48,455 bases of DNA from Mucidula mucida (lineage: Eukaryota; Basidiomycota; Agaricomycetes; Agaricales; Physalacriaceae): assembly GCA_015501055.1 (NCBI GenBank), contig JADNYV010000264.1:1-48455 (forward strand), read 5' to 3'. Each line of letters starts with the position of its first letter. Within the stretch, counting starts at the first letter, position 1. This document shows, in pieces, positions 11,646-23,132 of this stretch. A program made the translations under genes and the position numbers. The notes below the pieces were generated by a model, which searched no databases, was not told the DNA's origin, and was given only the letters and a program-made list of their open reading frames with translations.

Positions 11646-12667
11646 GAAAGATGCTCGTTTGCGGAACAGCGCGTCTGAGACACGGAATAGAATTTGCCAC
11701 TTCGCGTACCCCGTGGGGCGGAACAGGTGCTCATGTGATGGATCGGATACCAACGTTCACGAGCGTATTTTTGAGCGTTAGCGCCAATATCTGCTCGTCA
11801 GGCTGCAATTTCTTGATTCTTTAGTGTGTTAGGTGAGTGTCATTGTAGTTGGGTGTAGGCGTGCTGTGGTCGGAGGACGATTCCTTCACAGTATTAGGGG
11901 CGTTAGGAGTTGTCGCTCAGGAGACGTCAAGTCTACGCGCCGCGCCGCGTCAGTCGAAGCATCACGATTAGATCAATGTTACTCATCGGCTCTGTTCCGC
12001 CGACTTCTGAACTTGATTAGTACGTACTAGTTCACCATCTCGAGTTTAAACAGCACAAAGACAATACTCACAACGACTAGAATTTTTATAAGTTATGGCA
12101 CGCGCTTTGGTTCCGAGCGAGTCTTCAGAGGTGCAAGTCGAGGAAAGGGGTGCTATCAATAACGGACGAAGGCGTAAAGATCAAGGATACGGACCGCACC
12201 TGATCTGTCGTAAATGCCAATGAGCTATAGACTATTCATAGCCCATACAATTGAGCCAAGAAACTGGGGAATGAAAGACACAGTCACTGGAGGCGACGAA
12301 AAAACCAGAACTGACACTCGTAAACAAGCTTACACGTCTTATTTGCGCGTTATTTGGCTGGCCTTGGCCACCTCCACTGTCACTGATATAACGTGGCTCG
12401 TTATATTTTGCTTGCAGTTTCTCGCTGACAGCTTTATGTATACTCCAGTACTCATGAATGTCTCAAAAGTATACCCTATTACTACACTTTGCCAAATGCA
12501 TGCGTGCCGCTTTGGGTCATGACCGCCTCGATTGAACACGTGCTCAACACGTCCAAATGTACCCCTTTCTCGGCGGAGCATGGCAGAAAAAGCAAAAGAA
12601 TACACAGTTCATTTGTTGGTACACCGACCTATGATAATGTTACAATTGATGTTTGGTATGCAATAAT
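11646..12667. other. Intergenic region between the two ADH genes
   Basis: It contains the upstream promoter of ADH copy 1 and the 3' flank of ADH copy 2. Small open frames here show no recognisable motif. Confidence 0.4.
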
Positions 12668-14051
12668 TTACTTGGTCAAGTCAAAGACGACACGACCAGC
12701 GACAGTGCCAGCAGTCAGACCGTCGTAGGTACTAGAAACACATCAGCCTCAACAAATACGAAGAACGAAGTGAAACACACTCTTTGAGGTCCTTCAAATC
12801 CTTGGTAACAAAGTGCACCTTAACCTGCCCACGAGCAGCAATCTCCAGCGCTTCCCGAGCATCCTGTCGGTTTCCAACATAGGAGCCACAGATGCTGATG
12901 CTCTTGAAAACAGTGAAGAAGATTGACGCGTTGAGGGTCGCAGTTCCGGGGAGACCAACAGCCATGAGCGTAGCTCCAGGGCGTAGGTAGTCGAGTGCTT
13001 GAGTGTAGCCACCACTCTATCATCTTTCGTCAGATTTCAGCCCATGGCTATGCAGAACGAACTCACAGAGGCAGAGGTGACGACAGCCGAGTGCGCTCCG
13101 GGACCGCCAGTCGCCTTCTTAACGTCAGCAACAATGTCCTTGGAAGTCTTGAAGTCGATCCAAGCCTCAGCGCCGAGATCTTTGCAGAGCTTCGCCTTGT
13201 GATCACCAGTGTCGATGGCAATGACCCTCAGGCCACGAGCACGCGCGTATTGGACAGCAAGATGTCCGAGTCCTCCGCCAGCACCGGGGATGACGATCCA
13301 GTCACCTTGCTCGGTGCGACTGTTCTTGATAGCGCGGTAAACGGTAACACCCTGGACGCATGAATGAGTGATCATAAGGCGACGCGAACGTAAGCGGACA
13401 TACAGCGCAGAGGATTGAGGCAGCGTCATTACTAGGGAAGCCCTCCGGGATGGGCGTAACATGGTTGACAAACGAAACCTGCAAGGCACCGGTGAACAAT
13501 TGAAGGAAGAAGACATCACTGGGTGAGGACATACAACGTATTCTGCGAACGTTCCATCGACCGTGAAGCCGCTAAGTTTGGCCTGCGAGCAGTTCTGTTC
13601 ACGGCCCTTGCGGCAATCCTCGCAGTTCAAACACCTATTGCGATGAGAATACAAGATAGACGGCGCAAGACGAAGACATACGAGTCCGCGAGCCACTTGA
13701 TGCCGACGCGTTCGCCGAGCTTCACGGGCGAGTTGTTGGTGTTGTTACCGATAGCGACAACGATTCCGACACCTTCGTGCCCACCGATGAGGGGCGTCAT
13801 CGCCTTGAGAGGCCAGTCCCCGAGTGCGGCGTGGAGATCAGTGTGGCAGCATCCTGTTACTACGGTCAACGACATAACAGCGGAAAACGCGGGGGAAAAC
13901 GCGTACCGGACGACTCAATCTTGACCAAGCACTCGCCAGGAGCGAGGTCCTTCTGCTGCCTAACGGGCCAGTCGTTCTTGATCTCGATGGTTCCGCCAGC
14001 CTTGGGCACGACAGCAACCTTTTGAGTAGCGGGAATGTTAAAGTTGGACAT
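12668..14051 (-). CDS. Zinc-dependent alcohol dehydrogenase, copy 2 (intact)
   Basis: Seven exons (14051-13907, 13853-13682, 13634-13535, 13478-13404, 13351-13067, 13016-12781, 12731-12668) encode 358 residues, the length of yeast-type cytosolic ADHs. Catalytic zinc ligands are Cys51 in C-C-H-T-D, His74-Glu75 in G-G-H-E-G, and Cys163 in I-L-C-A-G. The structural zinc site is Cys107, 110, 113 and 121 with classic spacing. The NAD(H)-binding loop G-A-G-G-G-L-G is at 187-193. The enzyme interconverts alcohols and aldehydes, typically ethanol and acetaldehyde; substrate preference is not readable. It is a tandem duplicate of the frameshifted copy 1 on the same strand and lacks that copy's extra intron. 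All seven exons join in frame, and the protein ends F-D-L-T-K. Confidence 0.93.
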
Positions 14052-14122
14052 TCTGAATAAGATGGATGAGTGGATGGGTCGAGAGAAGAGAGACGGTGAT
14101 TGTATTCAAAGCTACGAGTAGC

Positions 14123-14131
14123 CTTTTATAG
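14123..14131 (-). promoter_or_regulatory. TATA box of ADH copy 2
   Basis: GCTATAAAAG on the minus strand lies about 75 bp upstream of the ADH copy 2 start, matching the arrangement at ADH copy 1. Confidence 0.5.
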
Positions 14132-14585
14132 CCTCAGTAATTCGCGTGCGTGCGGAACGGCGCACGGAGTCGCACTTCGCGTCGTACCCCGTGGGGCCCC
14201 AGGAATGTCCCAGGGGTAGGGCATGTGACGAACTTTGGTGGCGTACAAAGCTCCACTGCGGATAGGAGTTCCGTCTGCTCGAGTCCGCAAGCATGCAGGG
14301 CTAGCTACAAGGCAATGCTGCAGGTTATTGACTGTGCGGAATTGCGGAAGCGCGCGATGTGATGCACGGCGTGATAGATACCTGTTGTGATATGGCGCGG
14401 CCTCATTTATCCGGCGACAAATCCCTAAATGTCTGTCTGTATAATCATTGCAACCCCGGAGTTCGAAGATATTTTACACGCGTTGTTACTAACCACGGCT
14501 GAGCACTTCAAAACCGAGGACGGAGAGTAAGGTAATGTGAATTTGACGAACATCCCTGACGCCAGCAGACTCGAATCCAACTGCA
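14132..14585. other. Intergenic region between ADH copy 2 and NIP7
   Basis: It holds the upstream region of ADH copy 2 and the 3' end of NIP7. No gene is supported. Confidence 0.4.
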
Positions 14586-15373
14586 TCAGAAGAGCGTATC
14601 CTGTTAATCGAATGAGCCTCGCGATCGAGTGATGAGTTTGCCACTTACTTCATCGCGTAGGTATTCCCCAACATCACTGAAGAAGCGCTGTCAGCAGAGG
14701 AATATGCAAGCAGGCCGAAACTTACGCCTGATGGAATACAATGATGGACGTGGGGTCCAATTTTCGGGTATCAATTGTTGACCTTGCGGTCACGCCAAAA
14801 CCCTTGAAAAAGAACACATCAACGGGGCTTCTTGGAAGGATGATAAAGGACATACAAGTGGTATATCACTCATACTGAATACGACGACTCCCTGATGTTC
14901 AGGCGTGTCTTCAGTTATTCTGCCGAGGTGGGCTTTCACGACGTGATTTCCATACAGGAATGGCATCTCGCCATTGGGTTTGATCCAGATCTAATCATAT
15001 TCCATTGAATGAACCGTTTGAAGAGGGCTCCACTAACCTTGAACTTTGCGTATTGTGCAATATAGTCAAGAGCAGATATATGCAGCTTGAATTTGCCACT
15101 TTTGCTGAACTTGCCGAAACAGGTGCCCATGCTGACAAGGTTGGGTCGTGCGACGGATATCCCAAGGCGCATCGAGGATTCTGAGACATAGTACACCCTG
15201 TCCTTGTGTAACCTGAAGCAGTACGGTTCGTCGGGTCGGTCGATGAGATGTATGAGGTTCTTGCCCTGTGAAAAGTAAGGAAATGAGTCTTTACCGGTCA
15301 AAAAAGCACACACAATATAGTTGGCAAGTTTTGTAAACAGAGTTTTTGATTCTTCTTCGGTAAGTGGGCGCAT
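14586..15373 (-). CDS. NIP7: 60S ribosome biogenesis factor NIP7
   Basis: Six exons (15373-15314, 15265-15038, 14990-14856, 14802-14726, 14676-14649, 14600-14586) encode 180 residues, exactly the length of human NIP7. It begins M-R-P-L-T-E-E-E and contains [27 protein letters not shown] and L-H-I-S-A-L-D-Y; the C-terminal PUA half has F-L-Y-G-N-H-V-V-K and [15 protein letters not shown]. It ends G-E-Y-L-R-D-E-D-T-L-F, matching the family C-terminus. NIP7 is known to act in nucleolar pre-60S assembly and pre-rRNA processing, binding RNA through its PUA domain. It is transcribed divergently from the NRDE2-like gene, 140 bp away, across a promoter with a telo-box. Confidence 0.96.
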
Positions 15374-15420
15374 TTTGAGTGAGGCCAAGCAGGCGATGAT
15401 GGAAGTTAAAAACAAGTTGT

Positions 15421-15431
15421 AACCCTAACCC
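15421..15431 (+). promoter_or_regulatory. Telo-box in the NIP7/NRDE2 divergent promoter
   Basis: AACCCTAACCC (one and a half telomere-type repeats) lies 48 bp upstream of the NIP7 start and 83 bp upstream of the NRDE2-like start. Telo-boxes are known promoter elements of ribosomal and ribosome-biogenesis genes, bound by Myb/telobox proteins such as Tbf1 in yeasts. The location beside NIP7 fits that role. No longer telomere array is present. Confidence 0.6.
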
Positions 15432-15513
15432 AACGACGCGTGAATTTGTCATCTGATTCTAAACTTACCTTCTTACCGTCACCTTGATTTCCTGGTTTCA
15501 GGCTTGTTGCAGC

Positions 15514-18500
15514 ATGTCTGCACCCTCTTTCAGCTCGTTTCCTCCCTCATCTTCTTCGTTTCCAGACGATGAACCAGGCCCAAGTAATCGACCCACCCCA
15601 GACGCCACGTCCACCAGGAAAAGCGATAAGAAACATCGAAAACCTAAAGAGGATCGCCTGAAGAGAAAAAGTGAACGAATTCGCTCTGAACGGACAGTGG
15701 ACGAGGAAGCGACGCGTTATTTCTTTTCGGATAAACGAGGCGACCAGTACAATATCCAGTACGGCAGCTTGCACGAAGGAGATGTGCCAAAATACAAGAG
15801 CGTTAGTCGTACGTTACTTGCAGTCCATCCGACTCTTCGCTGACGAACGATGTAGGCGGCCAGCGGGTCCTTGGTGTGCCCTCGTTATCAGTGCTGCGTA
15901 GGACTGGACAAATCGTGGAGCTGGGAACCAAGAGGAGACATGTACGAAGTAAATTCATATTCCAACCTGCATTTCAGCTGACACTATTGCAGATGCCCTC
16001 ATTAACGGACTCAAAAGCGCGCGCCCTGGTTACAGTACCTGCTACACGTCGCCTGTTGGTCAGATCCACGGAAGCCGATGCAGGCGACGGAGACTTTCTG
16101 AGGCTTTCTTCTGCACGCAAGACCAATGAGCAGTCGTATCGCTCAATAACTAGGGACCATGCAAATTCAGATAGCGACGCTTCATCTTTATCCTCATCTG
16201 ACCTCTCAGACGACGATAATTCTGAAGACGATGAAGCAATCACTCTAACATCGCACCAACAAGCCTTAAAATCTCTGGAACAAGCGCTGGCGCGCGACCC
16301 GCGCTCCACTCCGAATTGGCTTAAACGTATCAGCCTTGCGCTCTCCGAGATCCCTCTGTCATCCAAGAATGCCGCCAAGTTACGCGCAGAAATGACCATC
16401 TCCGTGGTTGAACGCGCTTTTGCTGCCGATCCTATAAACCAGTCGAGCATTCCTTTGCGTCTAAAGTATCTCAAATCAGGGCAGGAACTATGGGACGACG
16501 AACAGCTGCATCCCGAATGGGAGAAGGCGTATGATATGGGAGGAATGCAGATTTGGATGGAGTGGTTGGATCGGAAGATCAAGGCGAATAAGATTCAACA
16601 GCATGCTGACGCTGCCGTCGATGGCTTTCAACGTGCTGTTGAAGCTGCGACGACCATATTAAAGTCTCTCGGAGATGGTGAAGAGAAGGAGGTCGCCAAA
16701 ATTCGTGTATTTTGGCGCATAGTGACCGCATTCCGAGAAGCAGGTTTGTTATTTCATTCTGTACTATTAGGGTCGCACTAAACACCCTTATAGGTTACAT
16801 CGAGCGCGCGAACGCGTTGTTCCAAGCGCAGGCTGAACTGTGAGTGTAAAACTTCATGAGACCTGGCAACTCTTTGACAAGATTAACGTGCAGGACATTT
16901 AAAGTTCCTCAAGCGCTACTCAGGAAACTGACACCCGCTTTGCTGGACGACCTAGAAGAATTTTGGGATGCAGAAGTCCCCCGCCTTGGAGAGCCAGACG
17001 CTCAAGGATGGGCGCACTGGATATTCTCCGGAAAAAAGGAAGCAGAGCCTAGTGCTACGCCATCTCCTCCTTCTTTACCGACAAGTTTAGACCGTTACAC
17101 GCAATGGGCGCGTCAAGAGTCCTACGCCGACTTAAAGTCGTTCATTCCATCGAAATCCGTCAATCAACCTGAAGACGCCGAGTGGGATCCATATGCTACA
17201 GTCCTCTTCTCCGATATACGCCCGCTCCTTCTGAGCCTGCAGACGCCATTGGCACAGAACATCTTTCGGCTGACCTGGTTATCGTTCTTGGGATTACACA
17301 TCCCGGGTTTTGAGGAGCATTACTTTGGTGCAAGCGGCGCTACTACTTGCTGGGACGACCGGTGGTGTTATACGCATCTGACCAGTTCTTCCTACCTCGA
17401 TGCTCTCTTCCCTCCCAAGAATACTTCTGCCGGCTTGACAACTGAATCCGCATCTGGTGTGATCATTGGTCGCGAACGGCAATTCGCCACTGGACCTATC
17501 CCTGTCAAGTCCTGGAGCTACGGTATATTTGACTATATGGACAATGCAGAAGGTCTTTGGGGAAAGGTGGATGTGGAGGGAGTTGACCAGCCTTATGTGC
17601 GCCGAATATTTCAGCAATTGAGGAATGGGGTGAATGATTGGGAGTGGGACGTCCTTTCACTCGCTTTTGAGTCGGCACTCAGTGTAAAAAGGTATGCAAT
17701 CCATTCACCAGTTCATATCTTGGATATGTTGAATCGTTTGTTAGTGCCCTCAAGCTCTCGCGAACATATCTAGCTTCTGCTCGCGATTCCTTACCTTTGT
17801 GGGCTGCCCATGCGCGGATGGAACGACGGAGAGGCAAGCTTGACGAAGCTAGGAAGATATATACCACCGTGTTGAGCTCTAGTCCTCCGATTAATCAGCC
17901 ATGGGTCGGACGGCTGTGGTGGGATTGGGCCGAGGCAGAATGGCTAGCGAAGCAATCTCAGGCGGCCATTTTGGTGATATTGAAAGCCGCAGGCGTGGAA
18001 GGCACTTCGGGCGTCGCGCTCCTCCGTGGGAAACGTACGTTGGAGGACACATTTGGGCAGAGGGATATGGAGTGGAAGGACCACGAGGCGTGGGTGAAGT
18101 TGCGCGCTCTCCTGGGTCTGTTGAACTCGGGTGACATCTCACAAGCGCTTTCTGTGTTCGACGCGTTCCATGTCGATGGCGTGGCTGAGGAGAGCTTGAC
18201 GGTGGCGACGCTATTGATCATCTATAGACACGGTATGGTGCTGAAGAACGCGATGCCGCCGGCGATTCTGAGGCAGCGCGCGGCGAAGGCGTTGAAGATG
18301 TATCCGAGCAATTCGGTAGTATTGGAGCTCTTTTTGGAGGGCGAGAAGGGGCAGGGTGTGTGGGGACGTGTCAGGGAGTCGCTTGGTGGAAAGGATGATG
18401 TAGAGAAGGATGTCTCGAGGCGGTTGCAGGAGGTGTGGGTGGGGCAGTGGCAGGTGGGGCGATGGGAGGGCGAGGTGGAGCGCATACGTAGTGGGCTTGC

Positions 18501-18965
18501 GGCTGCAGTGCAGAGTGAGAGGTCAGATCGTCCGTTTCTCCTCTCAAAACTTGCTTTGTTGACATGACTGTGTAGGACAAGAGGAAGTCCCATTTTGTGG
18601 AGAGTTTCTATTGAGTTAGAGATCAGGGCTGGACAGTTGGAGCGGGCAAAGGCCTTGTTGTATCGCGCTAATCAAGAGTGTCCTATCTCGAAAGGTAAGT
18701 ACTGAAAATGTCTTGCCGCGACCAGTACATCCTGATGTCCTTGTTAGAGCTGTATTTACTGGCCTTTGACCCCCTGAGGTCCGCGTTCAACCATGAGGAG
18801 TTGCATCGTCTTGTGAGCGTAATGGCGGAACGGGGCCTTCGTATGCGGCAGGAGATTGACGAGGATGAGGAGATGCAAGAGGCTGTGGAAGCCGCTGTGG
18901 ACGACGAGAAGGATTCGGAGATAGAAGCGAACGCGAAGGAGTTGCGTCGTTTGATGCCTTATTAG
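15514..18965 (+). CDS. NRDE2-like protein (nuclear RNA interference/RNA surveillance)
   Basis: Eight exons (15514-15808, 15856-15941, 15993-16743, 16794-16839, 16894-17691, 17745-18521, 18576-18694, 18748-18965) encode 1029 residues and all junctions keep frame. The N-terminus starts M-S-A-P-S-F-S-S-F-P and is Ser/Pro- and Lys-rich (likely disordered, nuclear), followed by Y-F-F-S-D-K-R-G-D. An acidic Ser/Asp tract (residues about 190-210) precedes a long helical, HAT/TPR-like array: W-L-K-R-I near the start, W-A-A-H-A-R-M-E-R-R-R-G-K-L-D-E-A-R-K-I-Y, and at the end I-E-L-E-I-R-A-G-Q-L-E-R-A-K-A-L-L-Y. Such half-a-TPR repeats with this N-terminus are the layout of NRDE-2, which works with MTR4 in nuclear RNA decay and heterochromatin or splicing quality control. 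The acidic C-tail ends L-R-R-L-M-P-Y. Another HAT protein (Rrp5- or Prp6-like) is less likely. Confidence 0.82.
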
Positions 18966-19285
18966 GGTGCGAGTGTTTACATGATTTTACTTCTCTGCTT
19001 CACTATATCAGATTTGCAGTGAATGGACGTTATAGACAAATATGTGTAAATAGTGCATCTGTGGCGTTATGGTTGGAAAGCCGCAGGTTTTATCATTACA
19101 TTGCTATTATTGGATGTAAACCAAGGTACGTAGGCGTGCCATTGCTCATTGAATTGATACTGAACTCTCAGGTGCGATACGCGAATTACGGTAGATCAAC
19201 AACCGCATTGAAGCGTGGGAAGTTGAACTTCGGCCACGCAATATAAAGTCTATTTGTGTTTTCCCAAACCTCTTCTGCCTCCCAC
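18966..19285. other. Short intergenic region
   Basis: The 3' flank of the NRDE2-like gene; no gene seen before the dioxygenase-like copy B. Confidence 0.4.
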
Positions 19286-20750
19286 CATGGACGCTCACCA
19301 AGATATTCAGGCCATCGAAGACTGGGACAACCAGGGCGCTGACATCTACGACTACCGTCCCTGACATCAAGGTTTGATGCAGCTCATCACTGACAGGCGA
19401 CGTGACGCTCACACATTCTTCGTTTCGGTAGGAAGACCTAGAAGCCGCATTGTTCGAGCCTGAGTCACCCGGCGCGTTTTCGTATTCAAACGTCTACGCC
19501 GACGCGCCGAACCCCTGTCTCAGTCTCGACGGCGTCGGCCACATTAACTTACCGTTGGGTGAGCGCGACGCGCTTGCGATAGCGAGTGTGTGTGTGGCAG
19601 GCATGGGGGTGGAACAAGGATTATGGACGCTCGATAAGGTGAACACGAGCGCGTTTTGACGCGTCACGCATATCTCATCGAGAGTCTGCTTAGGTCCATT
19701 TTGATAACCCGCAATGGGCTGATTGGGTTAGTACGGTGGCGTCTTCTGCGTTGGTTGTAGATGTGCCAGTGTCTCTTGACCGGTGTCGATTGAGGAGTCT
19801 CACTCTGCGAAATGCTCATGCCCAGTATGTTGTATCATTTGTTCTAGTGTCATGCACCCTAATTCCATGCAAATTAGGTGCTTGAATTACTTTGAACAGT
19901 ACATTGTCACATTTCGTCGACTGATCTCATGATAAAACGCGCGCAGGATGCGCTATGGTTCTCGACAGTATGGAATTCTCTCCGTGATTCTCCCTTCACG
20001 TCACATCGGCGGTCAAAAGAAGGAGAAACATTCAGCATTGCCTGGAACCCTGTTGCATATACAACCGTCGTCGGCGCGTACACCGGGGTGACCCAAAGCT
20101 TCGACCCTATCCAATCAGGCTATGTCGTGTGTCTGTGTTACGCGCTCGACTATCTCGGACCATCGATGTCTATGCCGCAGCTATCGCAACTTGGGGAACT
20201 GCGACACGATTTGTCAGTCTTTCGGTAGTGGTTCGAGAACAAGCCGAAGACCCATTCTTGGACGACGACGCGCCTCCATTCGTGGCCTACCTCCTCGCCA
20301 CACATATATCAATGTGCCCCGTTTCAATGCCTCAGTTCTAAAAGGCACAGATCAGTTGATGCTGAAGCAGATCGTGCCCTTCGCCAAAGCGTACGATTTC
20401 AGTCTCCATCTCGCGCAAGTCACCTACACCGAGATGGCCGAGTTACACTGGACATTGGCCCATTCGACTTGGCCCTCTCGTTCCTCGTTGTTCTGGTCAT
20501 GGTCATTCTTATGACAACTTGGATGCGGATGATGTCGAAATGGAAGAGGTGGAGGAAACAGATCTTGTGTTTTGTGCAGGCCTATCTGTCATTTCCACGA
20601 CTTCATCTCGGTCAAGAGCAAGAAGATTTTGGATTCGCCATACGGCTGCAGCGGGTCCTGCTATCGATCTGTGTTTTCATTCTTCAGTTGCTCTATCGTG
20701 AAGCTTTTGGACGACGGTTTGGGCAACGCGCCACAGTTGTAGTGACCTCA
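19286..20750 (+). pseudogene. Degenerate 2OG-Fe(II) dioxygenase-like gene, copy B
   Basis: This is the plus-strand counterpart of the copy at 5184-6530. Possible first exon: M-D-A-H-Q-D-I-Q-A-I-E-D-W-D at 19286; a second piece gives E-D-L-E-A-A-L-F-E-P and YADAPNP at about 19437-19656; a third begins M-I-K-R-A-Q-D-A at 19929 and contains YTGVTQSFDPIQSGY. The frame then breaks in two places near 20220-20340 that differ from the breaks in copy A, so the two copies decayed separately. As in copy A, the HxD iron-binding block is absent and the second iron histidine position is Gln. Small 3- and 2-bp losses (near 20740 and 20716) separate it from copies A and C. Confidence 0.55.
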
Positions 20751-21729
20751 GAAGAACGGCTGAAGTGGCTGTATGCGTGGCATGTATTTCGTACTACTTC
20801 TCTCTCTTGCCACGTTATTGGATTTAGTCAAGTTATAATGTCGACAGAGCATTCTTAGAGGACGTGACTTATAATCTCTCAATACGATAAGGTTAAATGA
20901 TACAGACATAGTGGGGTGCAAAGTGACTCAAAAAGGGGTGTACGCGCCTTCCTGCTTGTGAGAGATCTGGGGCTCCGAATGCCGTTTGTACTGGTAACAA
21001 TATACGCCTGATGCATCGATGGCGCATTCGCAGTGAATAGGGTAGACATTACGTATAAGTTCGTTATAAGCGTATTCTACATTAACCCAAGTCTATGCCT
21101 GAAGACGAAAAATCTAGATACTAAGGCACGTAAGAGAGTTACATGTGCTATCAGCACAGTACATGTACATCACCACTTGGGGTACATCTATCCGTTGAAC
21201 CGCATGCACCCAGGACGGCCATGCTGTGAATATGTAAGCACATATGGGCGACGCAACGAAAATGTCAAGAATCCCTGAAAGCCTAGTCAGTCCTGGTGAA
21301 GGGCTAATAGTTGCAGAATATTCCTATACGCCGCGTCGCCTCGAGAGCGCACCCCACAACTAGTACTGCCCGACTCTCTTCCTCCCTGTAACACGTCCTA
21401 TCAGTTCTACCTGTCACGACGCCGATAGCCAGCAAGGAGCTGATGCAAGAAACAATCGCGAATGATCCAAGGAAACGAGGTGAGAATATCAGTTCTGCAA
21501 AATGATGCTGATACTCGCATGATCACACGCCAGCGCCCCAATATCGTGCTAATCAGGGAGCCGTCCGATATACCCAAATACTGTACTTCCCCAGCCAGAA
21601 AGAAGATACGAATAGAGCTCTAATGCTCGAATCATTTACACAGATACCACGCCAGTGCCAAATGCGCGTGCATCATATCCACTGACAGTCGTTTGCCAGA
21701 CGACCGTGATATACCCCATGCCCAGGTCA

Positions 21730-22000
21730 CAATATAAGAGGTATGCCCCCAGTACCCAAAATCGACGCAGATAAACTGCTTCTGAAGCCGCAGTTCCCAA
21801 AGAATGCCCCAATGTCCCAAAGCATGCCCCCAGTTCCCAAAGTTTGTGCCCCCAGTTCTCGAATGAACCCTTCCCCAGCCAGGAAAGAAGTACTAATGCC
21901 CCCAGATCCCAAGCTACTTCCCCAGCCAGGAAGGAAGTATGTTTATGCCCACAGTTGCCAGTGCCATATTTTGCGCGTCTGAAGCCCCCAGTACCCACAA
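21730..22000 (-). repeat. G-rich/hairpin array 3' of kinase B
   Basis: Reverse complement of the array at 3888-4150, with the same TACTTCC...GGAAGTA palindrome and GGGGG units. A third palindrome copy lies near 21583-21606. Confidence 0.75.
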
Positions 22001-22072
22001 GAGAGATATCTGTAACCAAACGAATGACCAAAAGACTGTGAGGCGAACCGCGTGTATGATTGGACCAGCCAA

Positions 22073-23132
22073 TTATGAGCGCCCTCCAGCAAAATAGCCT
22101 ACATCCCGGTCCGCGACGTTCATCGGTGGGAGACGAACACCCATCCCGAGCGAGGTATCAGGCGGTGAGATCCCTGCAATATCAATATTCATTAGCATCG
22201 AACCGCCTCCGGAGTTGCATGGCGGAGGAGGAAGCGGGAGTTCAATCCTAGGCTCCAGGAAGAATGTCTCGACTTGCTCAACAAGCATGACCAACCGAGA
22301 AAGCGGTATGCGTCTGAGTGGATCTACCTGGAAGATGAATTGCAATAACTCGTTGCACTCTACCGAGATGCGTATCGGCATGGTCTTTGCGATAGAGTTG
22401 GGATCTCCCAGGTATGCCCTGAACAGAGGGTCCTCCCACTCTGCGCTGTCCCAAGGATAGCACCCGGTGACAAGGTTGACGAGGATGACTCCCACTGACC
22501 AAATATCGTTGTATTGCGGGGAGTAGTAAGAGGATGTGTACTGTGACCCGATGCACTCTGCAGCACGTCAGTACCAGGAATGAGAGGTGCAGCGGAATCG
22601 TACCCGGCGACATGTAAGGCAAGGTACCCACCCCAAAGTCAGTCGACGTGCGATCCTTCGTCGATAACCCAAAATCTGCCAAGTACACTCTGCTCCCATC
22701 GCTGGAAGTCAGGATGTTCTCTGGCTTCAGGTCGCGGTGATAAACCCCCTTCTCGTGACACGCCATCAAACCTTCGATAATCTGCACCATCGTCTCACGT
22801 TTTCCCAGCCGAGTGTAGAGGTTGTCTCCACGGCAGAGAGCGAGAAGAATGTAACTGTACGGACCTTCGACGATGTGTTCATAGAGGGTGACGACGTTGT
22901 CGTGGTCAGAAACCCGCTTGTGCAGTTCGATTTCGGCGTTTTGTAGCTCCTCTTCGTAGGAGCCAGGTGCGGGAGTGAACATGACCTTCACCGCGTATTG
23001 CAGCGGGCAGGCCGTCTGGATGTCCACACCCTCGTATACAGCGCCAAAGGAGCCAGCCCCAAGCAGTTTCTTGAGATGGAGGCGACCGTGGGCGACGACT
23101 GTGTTGGTGAAATCAGGAAGTGAGCGGGACAT
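22073..23132 (-). CDS. RAN1-like protein kinase, copy B, with 10-residue internal deletion
   Basis: Two exons (23132-22604, 22557-22073) encode 337 residues. It equals kinase A except for Ser65 to Asn and an in-frame loss of 30 bp that removes residues 113-122 (Q-F-R-Q-N-D-D-F-I-R), so L-G-K-R joins directly to E-T-M-V-Q-I-I. The lost piece spans the turn between helix D and the start of helix E, which supports the catalytic loop, so folding or activity may be affected. Glycine loop, Lys49, HRDLKPEN, DFG and SPE remain. The predicted protein is identical to copy C. Intron and stop codon are as in copy A. Confidence 0.8.

Noticed and set aside
15421..15431. Interstitial telomere or chromosome end
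   Set aside because: Only about one and a half repeat units are present, set in a promoter between two housekeeping genes; a telo-box explains it better.
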